The translations under genes were made by a program, and so were the position numbers. From Fusarium oxysporum f. sp. lycopersici 4287 (taxonomy: Eukaryota > Ascomycota > Sordariomycetes > Hypocreales > Nectriaceae), in contig NC_030987.1 of NCBI RefSeq assembly GCF_000149955.1, positions 3,255,138 to 3,319,137 on the forward strand: a DNA stretch of 64,000 bases, given 5' to 3'. The notes below the pieces were generated by a model that was given only the letters and a program-made list of their open reading frames with translations, ran no database searches and had not been told where the DNA came from. Shown here in pieces: positions 56,599 through 64,000 of the stretch (position 1 is its first letter; each line of letters opens with the position of its first letter).

Positions 56599-58526
56599 GA
56601 TTCAGTTAAATATCGAGTGTTGATTTCTTGTTTGCTGTTGTTAGTTATTCTGTTAACAGGAAGTTCAGGCGTTAGGCCTCTAACCAAATCCCATCTTAGT
56701 TTATATGCGACCTTGTGCAGATAGAGCGCACGTGAATGGCTCCTTAGATGAGCAGCCAGATAAACATGAGACACTACTGATACCCGGTAAATGTTTCGGA
56801 ATACTACTCTGTCCACAACTTAATGATCCAGATAGTTATTCCCGAAAGTCGATACATTTTGTTAGTCAATGTAAACTCTATGCTTCTCTACGAGGACAAA
56901 GACAAACTATGGATATACCTATTAGTCTAATACACGAACAAAGCACCCTCCTATTTGAATTCCTGCCAGCAGGTGATATCATACCCCTTGTCTGAGGTAA
57001 AAGAATGCACTTAGGCTTCTTGCATGCTTTCAGACCGTATGTGTTAACATCTATTGGTGGAACGTCTCTACACTACATTTATCGCCTGTTATACAGAGCA
57101 GCACGTAGCTACCTACCTAGTAGTTGATGAATTAGAAAAACAAAGGACATGCAATTACCTAAGCCGCTTCATGTGACTTATATAGAAACGATGGAATGAT
57201 TCTAGCGTCTTGCGAATTCCAACCTTCTCGACAATCCATATATCCCAGATCTCAGCATCAGGAACAGCTGCCTGTAGACCTCCCCTTTCGGTATTGCAGC
57301 ATCGAAAGAATTCAGGGCCCGGTCTCTCTACATAGATACAGGAGGGCTCAAGTCGACAATGAGCCGCCGTACTATAGATATAACGGTCAAGTTGCAAAGG
57401 TAAAGGAGGCACCCCGACATCGATCTCTTGGACCACGACACTGATAAAGGAGTTCCGACTAGAATTGCGGTCAAAAACAGGTCAGGCCAACCTTTCTTCG
57501 TTTGCAATTAATGTTATGGATATTGCATGATTGTAAGTTATGGATAGTCCACACATATCTCCATTGCAGTACTAACGATTTGGAGTCAGATTCCTATTCC
57601 GAGACGGTTCTCATATCGCTATGGCCCTGATAATTTCCGGCTTGATGGGATTTGAGCTCGATGCTCAGAACAATTCATTTCACTAGCTCTTTTGAGGCTT
57701 CTGAATATATGCAGTTTCTTCCAAAACGCCGGACTTTCAGTTCTTTGACCGACGTCGGGTGTGGTCACGTCCAAGCTTCCTACAATTATTCAACACCTAG
57801 GCCTCCCACCTGGAAAGATTCGACTATTAGTATACAAATGGGGGTTCAGCTTATGAGAATTGGGTTCTCTAACCTTCTCGACCTCCCCTAACTAGTGAGC
57901 AACTTTGCAACACTGATTCGACCATATCAAACAAGAGACCAATGAGATAGTAGCCAGGGCCAATGAACAGCCCAGAAACCATGTACACCTCTAGAACGAC
58001 GTCCAGATCGACTTGTTCACCTATGTAGACTGTTTCACCGGATCACAGTTAGAGGAACTCAAAAACCATGCATTGTGTGTTCTACTCAACACTTCACAAT
58101 CATTACATTCAAACATCGGCATCAACTGATCCGAGCAACATATATCGGAACAGAATATCAGTTTATTGGGTTCCCGCGAACCTGGCGCTACAATTCAGTA
58201 ACACCATCACAATGGCATCGTTCGGGAGTTGCTTCATGGAACAGAATTTACACAATCAATGTCTTCACACGAACTGGGACGGCTTAGAGAGCTGCGGATG
58301 ATTTCAATTTGAGGTACAAATAGCCACGATATCTCCTTATCTATTCAATCATCACCAAACACCATTTACTTCCTACACCTGTCTTGCACAGCAAAGCTCT
58401 CCACAACCTCTCGCAACACCTCTCGCAGCATTTTCACCGCCACAGTACTCTATTCCCAACTCTCTGTCTCTCAGAGATCAATAAAAACCCTACCTATGCT
58501 CTCACATTAACTTAAATTCTAACATC
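56599..58526. other. Long divergent region, possible relic coding fragment
   Basis: Holds the metal ATPase promoter at its left and the promoter of the 187-residue gene at its right, with a C/T-rich leader at 58370-58520. A minus-strand frame at 57155-57436 has protein-like composition (VERPGPEFFRCCNTERGG) but no family or splice partner that I recognise. Confidence 0.4.
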
Positions 58527-59090
58527 ATGTCCTCAACCCAGAACCCTTTCGAGGACCCCATCCACGGTGCACCTGCCACCGGTATTCGCGGCATGCTCCG
58601 GGGCTTGTCAGTACGCCAACAGGAGAAGAGCCAAGAAAAGAAGGCGGCGAGACTGAGAACGCAAAATTGGACACTCCCGGATTCTGGGGAGTGTAAGAGC
58701 TGGAGTCTGGAGGAAATCCAGCAGGAATATGAAATCCTGCTTAAGAAGTACAAGGAGACTACCCGAGACCAGAACTATCTGGTCAACGCGAGCATCAGCA
58801 ACAAGAAGGCGATATCCAATGCTGGCAATGTGGCAAATCAGTGCCGCGAATGGGTTAACGACTGTAAGAAGACCTTACAGTCTCTGGAGGAGGCTCTACG
58901 CCTCATCATCAACAAGAAGGAGGCACAGGCGGCAATTGCGCAAGCCTGCAAGCATCCAGTGCCAGACAATGTTCACCTGGCCATGAAGGAGATCAGTGAC
59001 GCCGATAAGCGCATTGCTGCTCTTCAGGCCCAGATTCGAGGCTACGCCGACGCTCTGCGTCAGTGGCTCGACAAGGAGCCTGGCTTTTAA
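58527..59090 (+). CDS. Small coiled-coil protein of unknown function
   Basis: Intronless 187-residue protein. The first 60 residues are polar and basic (RQQEKSQEKKAARLRTQNW). Two helical regions follow: about 65-95 (SLEEIQQEYEILLKKYKETT) and about 98-180 (NKKAISNAGNVANQCREWVN, LEEALRLIINKKEAQAAI, MKEISDADKRIAALQAQIRG), with heptad-like spacing of Leu/Ile/Ala. No signal peptide or membrane helix. The codon use and strong leader sequence suggest a real, expressed gene. I do not recognise the family. Confidence 0.75.
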   Translation: MSSTQNPFEDPIHGAPATGIRGMLRGLSVRQQEKSQEKKAARLRTQNWTLPDSGECKSWSLEEIQQEYEILLKKYKETTRDQNYLVNASISNKKAISNAGNVANQCREWVNDCKKTLQSLEEALRLIINKKEAQAAIAQACKHPVPDNVHLAMKEISDADKRIAALQAQIRGYADALRQWLDKEPGF

Positions 59091-59408
59091 GTCACTCCTC
59101 CTTGCGCGCTGGGTTTCTTGAAGTTGAGGAGTTTTCGTGCTGACATCCAATTTGGATGATCAGTCCTTCGTCACTTGATATGGCTGGACCCAATCAAGGA
59201 AAGCTAGAAAATGGAGAAGCTGATGACTCTTCAGGAGTCTGAAGTTTGGACCTTTTGAGTACTGGGGGTTTTGACATTAAAAACAGACAAATATAAAAAA
59301 AAAAAAAAAAAAAATGATAAGCAGATAAAAACCATTTAAACTTCATAACTTGTCCCATTTTTATACCTATGACGAACAAATAAAACGTGAAATGTTGCTA
59401 TAGCATGT
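59091..59408. other. Convergent 3' region with A20 homopolymer
   Basis: Contains a run of 20 adenines at 59295-59314 between two converging genes. No gene is seen. Confidence 0.7.
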
Positions 59409-60818
59409 CTAATTCTTTCCGCCATCTTTTAACTCCCGCTTGATCCTGGTAACAGTACCCGCACCACCATATGTCATTGCTGTGTAGATCATGGCTACAC
59501 TCGCGCCAGCGTTGAGAATGTTGCGTGCCTGCTCGCCATTGGTGATGCCTCCTGTAGCAAAGATGACCTTCTGTGGCGATCCAGCTGTTGCCGCGAAAGA
59601 GCGCGAGTCTAACAACTTGCGGTATCGTCGAACAAGGTCGAGTGTTCGGCTGTACATAGCAGGTCCTGAGTAGCCACCAGTCTCCATGAGGTTCTTTTGC
59701 TCCTGAGCAGTGAGCTTAATACCCTCGGGAACAACACCATCTCGTCTCTTAGTTGTGTTGCCCACGATGACTCCGTCAACGCCACTTCGATGAACAGCCT
59801 CAACGATACCCTCCATTTGAGTATCCTCATCCTCATCAGGTGACACCTTGACCATGACCTTGGGCCTTTGCTTTCGGTCAGTCTTGGCAGCTTCGTCAAC
59901 TACAGCGCTGAGAAGCCGGGTCAGGGGCTCGGTAGCCTGAAGGTCACGCAGACCAGGTGTGTTAGGGCTGCTGACATTGACGACCAGAATATCAGCGTAG
60001 CGAGCTAGTCTTCGCACACAGTATACATAGTCATCGGCGATAGCCTTCTCATCCCGCTCGTCCGTCTCCTTGTTCTTGGCGATCTGAACAGCCAAAAGAC
60101 GGCCCTTGCGCAGACTTCCAGGCGGAACATTGGCCTCTCCATTGAGAACATCCTTCTCAGTCACACCAAGAGATCGGGCGAATCGTCGAAGTCTATCCCT
60201 AAGTCGAATAGCCATGTCGTCGGCTCCGCGAGAGTTCAGACCATATCGGTTCACCATGCCATCAAGGCTGCGAACACGGAAAACTCGAGGCTTTGGGTTG
60301 CCCTCTTGAGGAAGAGGAGTGCAGCCGCCAACCTCGACAATACCAGCTCCAAGCTCAAATAGCACATCTGGGATCTCAGCATCCTTGTCAAGACCAGCAG
60401 AGATGCCAATTGGGTTCGACACTTCAGTTCCAAATACATTGACGGCGAGTTCAGGAGAGTCGAGGGTCGTATCACGCTCTCGAGGGTGAAGGTTAAACTC
60501 ATAAGTCACCTTCATCGCTGTGGTGCCGGCATGATGAGCGTCCTCAGCGTCGGGGAAAGCCCAGCGAATGAATGGAGGAACGACCCAACGGTGGAAGAAA
60601 GCGCGGGTATCGGTAGCGTAGAGGTATGAGCCGTATAGAGCAACAGCACCAACAGTGCCATAGAGAGCAAGCTTGAGAGCAGCTCCGTCACCAGCCGAAG
60701 AGGAAGATGATGCGTTGCGGCGCTGGACGAGCTGTGACCTAGGAATGGCAGGACGAGCGGAGGAAGCAATTCGGGTGCCGGAGACGGCAGCTCGTGATCT
60801 GAAGAGAGCGGCAGACAT
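59409..60818 (-). CDS. DHODH: Dihydroorotate dehydrogenase, class 2, mitochondrial
   Basis: Oxidises dihydroorotate to orotate in pyrimidine synthesis and passes electrons to ubiquinone at the mitochondrial inner membrane. Intronless, 469 residues from this start; an in-frame ATG at 60863 would add 15. The start used gives a clean presequence (MSAALFRSRAAVSGTRIASS) followed by one membrane helix (LALYGTVGAVALYGSYLYA). Core motifs: NPIGISAGLDKDAEIPDVLF, VGGCTPLPQEGNPKPRVFRV, NRYGLNSRGAD, the class 2 catalytic serine in VVNVSSPNTPGLRDL, KVSPDEDED, and the FMN phosphate loop in IFATGGITNGEQARNIL. The VGGCTP segment differs from the more usual VGTVTP of the family but keeps the proline and neighbours. 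The quinone tunnel helix is present (FFHRWVVPPFIRWAFP). Confidence 0.93.
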   Translation of the reverse strand: MSAALFRSRAAVSGTRIASSARPAIPRSQLVQRRNASSSSSAGDGAALKLALYGTVGAVALYGSYLYATDTRAFFHRWVVPPFIRWAFPDAEDAHHAGTTAMKVTYEFNLHPRERDTTLDSPELAVNVFGTEVSNPIGISAGLDKDAEIPDVLFELGAGIVEVGGCTPLPQEGNPKPRVFRVRSLDGMVNRYGLNSRGADDMAIRLRDRLRRFARSLGVTEKDVLNGEANVPPGSLRKGRLLAVQIAKNKETDERDEKAIADDYVYCVRRLARYADILVVNVSSPNTPGLRDLQATEPLTRLLSAVVDEAAKTDRKQRPKVMVKVSPDEDEDTQMEGIVEAVHRSGVDGVIVGNTTKRRDGVVPEGIKLTAQEQKNLMETGGYSGPAMYSRTLDLVRRYRKLLDSRSFAATAGSPQKVIFATGGITNGEQARNILNAGASVAMIYTAMTYGGAGTVTRIKRELKDGGKN

Positions 60819-60863
60819 GGCTGGGAAGTGATGCTGGGCCGGGCCAGCTCCCAATGGTTTCAC

Positions 60864-61894
60864 GGGTCGCGATAGTGTTGTTCGGGTGAAGCTTCAAAAC
60901 GCATCCACAAATTGCCGACCCTTGGTTGTAGAGCACAGTATCAGACAGTGTGATGCACAGTACACAGCAAGATATAAGGCGCATCAGCGCCTGGAGTGCC
61001 AACTCTGGGATATATACCTGTTTCTTATTCATTTCTGTCTCGTGATTTAAGGAGCTTCACTTTTCAGTTACCAGTGGCAATTCAGAATATTGCACTTCTT
61101 TACCTTATTACGCCGATAACGCTCGTCGTAGACTGGAATTGAGTTCTCATCTAGATAATCTCGACATGTTCTGTGGCACGATGAACTACCAGAATTAGAA
61201 TAAAACCACCGAAAATGCGCATTGAGTTTCGAAGTTTCCATTTTCATGAATAGTTTGCGATTGTATCGAATGATGATCACCCGAGGTGGTGGATTCAAGA
61301 AGCAGGATGCTGCCACAACTCGAATACCAATATCTAAAGAATTCGACTCATGTAAATGGTTTCACCGGTTCTCGGCAAAACGACGAATTTTTGCCGTCTC
61401 TATTGACATCGATCATAGGTCAGATCTAAATATATGTCACTGATGGCTTCATGATACCGCTGCCATCAAAGATCCACATTCGTAATTGGCCGTTGGTGTT
61501 GCCGATGATCATTGATCCATCGGAGCTGTGTCGGGACGGAACCGCACAATTCGGAGGGCGAAGTTAATCCGTCTCCACTCTTTCGGCCGTCTCTTACACC
61601 GGAGCTCAATACTAGTCAAGCCGTCTTTTGTTACAGAGCCGAGACTGTAGCCATCATAGCTTCGGTGTATTCGGGCACCGGCCACTGATCTGCTTTATAA
61701 TAGACACAATCTCATCGCAATTATTACAGATCGTGATGGCTGGCTTTTTCGTTGGAAATTACTATATAACAGGTTTGATAGATCACCCTCATTAGATATT
61801 TCATTCATCAGTTTATACTATTATAACCAGTATCTCATCATTTCATTACTGCTTCATCCTCTGCATCAGAAGTAGGCAACTTAAACATATCAAA
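60864..61894. other. Divergent region with a possible WD40 relic
   Basis: Between the dihydroorotate dehydrogenase and the NmrA-like starts. The minus strand at about 61440-61610 reads as a broken WD40-like repeat, listed separately. Otherwise no gene is supported. Confidence 0.4.
61438..61612 (-). pseudogene. Possible relic of a WD40 repeat gene
   Basis: One minus-strand frame reads INFALRIVRFRPD and the next frame continues SDGSMIIGNTNGQLRMW then IFDGSG before a stop. Together they resemble one WD40 blade (hydrophobic-F-P-D-G, then a GN..G.L..W ending). No start codon, second blade or splice sites were found, and the pieces are in different frames, so this is at most a remnant. Confidence 0.25.
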
Positions 61895-62862
61895 ATGTCA
61901 CGAACGATTCTCATATCTGGAGCAACCGGAAAACAAGGCGGTGCTGTTCTTGACCGACTCGTCAAGCAGAATGCCGATGTGGAGATTCTCGCTGTCAGCA
62001 GAAACCCAAATTCTCCTTCAGCCCAGAAGCTCCTCAAGAAATCATCCAACATCAAGCTTGTACAAGGAGACTTATCTGACGCCACCACAATCTTCAAAAA
62101 TGCCAGTGAAGTTACAAAACAACCTATCTGGGGAGTTTTCAGTGTTCAAGTAAGTACGCCCCCTTATTGATGGGCAGAATTGAGATGCTAACATGATCTT
62201 GTCACTAGTCCCCTATGGGTCAAGGAGATGGCGCTGAAGTAGCCCAAGGAAAGGGTCTTGTCGATGCTGCATTGGATGCTGGGGTCAAGTTCTTTGTCTA
62301 CACTTCAGTTGACCGACACGGCGAAGACTCTCTGCACAACCCAACTCAAGTTCCTCACTTTATTACAAAGCACGAGATTGAGAAGCACTTGATTTCCCGT
62401 ACCACTGGTACTGATATGCAATGGTTCATCATTCGACCTGTGGCCTTCATGGAGAACTTGACGGACAATTTCCTAGGAAGGTCCTTCGTCACAGCATGGA
62501 AGCTGGTTGTCAAGAATAAACCTCTTCAACTCGTCACAGTGACCGATGTGGGCGTCGCTGGCGCACAAGCTTTCCTTAAGCCGGAGAAATACGCGGGTCG
62601 CGCCGTGTCACTTGCAGGTGACGAACTGACGCTCGAGGAATTTGAAAGAATCTTCAAGGAGAAGACGGGCCGCGATCTTCCATACACCTATAGTCTTGTT
62701 GTTTACCCAATAATGGCGATGGTCAAGGAGTTGGGTTATATGTTCAAGTGGTTCAAGGACCAGGGTTTCGGTGCGAATTTGAAGGCGTTAAGAAAGGAGT
62801 ACCCCGAGTTGATGACATTCGGAACTTGGCTTGAGACAGAAAGCGACTTTGCTCGCAAATAG
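61895..62862 (+). CDS. NmrA-like NAD(P)-binding protein
   Basis: Two exons (61895-62149 and 62209-62862) close as 302 residues. The Rossmann motif ILISGATGKQGGAVLDRL is at the very start, followed by AVSRNPNS and VQGDLSDATTIF, typical of NmrA-like and isoflavone-reductase-type atypical SDRs. KFFVYTSVDRHGED and the downstream FIIRPVAFMENL are further family markers. The SDR catalytic Tyr-Lys pair is not clearly kept, so it may be a redox sensor or regulator rather than an enzyme. NmrA itself restrains the GATA factor AreA, but this is one of many paralogues and no such role can be assumed. It converges with the transcription-factor gene at 63094. Confidence 0.9.
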
Positions 62863-63093
62863 TTGAGATGGTTGTTAGGGGTGGTCTGTCTGAGTCTCGT
62901 TTCATTGCATATTATGAGGCTGAAGATACAGTCGTAATTGTCATTAGGGTTGTAATAATAGTGGTGTTCATCTTCGAGGTCTTATCCGATGATCTTGAGA
63001 ATGTGATATCCAGGATATCTGTTTACCAGCACCCTCAAGAGCATGAACTCTGTTGACAGGAATATAGACGCTGCGTAGCGAGTAATGGAATAT

Positions 63094-64000
63094 CTAGTGG
63101 CGTCTCTTGTAAGTTGACCTAGGATGTATTGTAAGTGTCGGTATAGCCAGAAAAGAGCCTTGGTATCCAACCTTGTTCATGGAACGAGATGTGATACCGC
63201 ATTGCTTCATTTCCTTGACAATTTCATTCGCCAAGGCATTAGCAACGAGATTTGTATTACCAAAAGCAACCAAGATCTTGAGTATGAAGTCTAGATTCTG
63301 CCCATGTTCTCCATCAGGGTCTGTCGGAGATGTGCTTGCCATAAATACTAGAGCAGCCATATATGCAGCAAAACAAATAAGGGGGTTAGTAAAAGTCGCA
63401 CCAAGATCGGGTATCATTCTAAAAATGGTGAGTATCTCTTCCGCTGCTGGAAGCAACCGATCTTGAGATAGTCGGATCAGGTAACTCGGTAGCCCCTGTA
63501 AATTCGACTTCATCCTCCACAAAGCTGCTCGATGAAGGCAGATAGTGGCCGTTTGTAACATGACGTTGACAAAAATGGCGTTGTGAGTCCTGTAGTTGGC
63601 AGGAAGACACAGATTCTTTGGCAGCATCAATAACATGAACTTGAGATCATTGTCAATGCTTTTATGTCTCTGCCAGTACAGGTCTCCTTTGAAGTCCTGA
63701 GACTCTTGATCCTGGCTGTTATTCGTTCCAGTATGTTCTATAGTGCGGTGGAAGATGTGCGCTGCAAGCACTGCTCCCGCAAATGTAGAGTGTGGTTCAG
63801 ACTCGAGTAATTGGTCTCCTAGGAAGCGCGTGTGCTCTTCCTGACCGTTCGTATAAGCTTCCTCTGAGGCTGGAAGTCGAGTTCTGATCTTAAAAATCAT
63901 TCAACGGTATGTTCGAAAGGTTTTGATGGGAAACTTACATTCTGGTCATGTATAAGCGCCGGCCATCCAGTCGTGGCACAAGTAAACCGATCATAGCAGA
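63094..64000 (-). CDS. Fungal-specific transcription factor, 3' part, runs off window
   Basis: Partial gene; the 5' end, including any Zn2Cys6 DNA-binding domain, lies beyond 64000. Two exon pieces are visible: 64000-63939 and 63888-63094, joined in phase 0 across a 50-base intron with a GTAAGT donor. The first piece ends CYDRFTCATTGWPALIHDQN, a pattern common in the fungal transcription-factor middle-homology region. The second has 264 residues with LHRAALWRMKSNL and FTNPLICFAAYMAALVFMA, also typical of that region. Alternative frames for the left piece contain stops. It is expected to be nuclear; target genes are unknown. Confidence 0.72.

Noticed and set aside
59295..59314. A20 run as a retroposed gene tail
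   Set aside because: No target-site duplication or intronless copy with a known parent precedes it; a plain homopolymer fits.

Overview
The window looks like a euploid, gene-dense stretch of a filamentous ascomycete chromosome, most probably a Fusarium species (Sordariomycetes, Hypocreales). The kingdom call rests on what is visible: short introns of about 45-90 bp with GTAAGT-like donors and CAG/TAG acceptors, single genes on alternating strands without operons, 0.2-2 kb spacers, and families such as an NmrA-like protein, a fungal-specific transcription factor, a git3/CAR-type GPCR and a CrpA/Pca1-type metal ATPase. The genus is my inference from general familiarity with such gene models and was not tested. 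No transposon, CRISPR array, rRNA or convincing tRNA was found.

Layout: 1-2.4 kb is gene-poor with GATA-type sites. 2.5-9.1 kb holds an orphan gene, a CSC1/PHM7 stress-gated channel and a second orphan. 10-18 kb holds a DHA1-type MFS transporter, a fermentative-type D-lactate dehydrogenase and a flavin monooxygenase fused to a DUF6314 domain. 19-28.6 kb holds an NAD(P)-binding protein, a GPCR, a hotdog thioesterase, a C2-domain protein and a secreted fasciclin protein. 30-42 kb is a housekeeping block: FKBP12, ubiquitin E1 (broken by a 100-N gap), an omega/xi-type glutathione transferase and a long 4E-T/Eap1-like eIF4E-binding protein. 42.5-52 kb holds SEC1 (with two apparent frameshifts), a G-patch protein, an old yellow enzyme, exonuclease V and a small F-box/membrane protein. 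52.8-64 kb holds a cysteine-rich heavy-metal P-type ATPase, a small coiled-coil protein, mitochondrial dihydroorotate dehydrogenase, an NmrA-like protein and the 3' part of a transcription factor that runs off the right edge.

The genes do not form an obvious pathway or biosynthetic cluster. They are mostly independent core functions (ubiquitin activation, exocytosis, pyrimidine synthesis, translation control, mitochondrial DNA maintenance) with accessory stress and metabolism genes between them. Most multi-exon models below were assembled by hand from splice signals and checked for reading-frame closure; exon ends are given so they can be tested. The two broken essential genes (E1 and SEC1) point to a draft assembly with local sequence errors. 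I did not find a convincing new multi-gene system. The most unusual items are the FMO-DUF6314 fusion, the di-cysteine-repeat metal ATPase, a possible dual-targeted FKBP12, and a long Gal4-geometry palindrome upstream of the MFS transporter.
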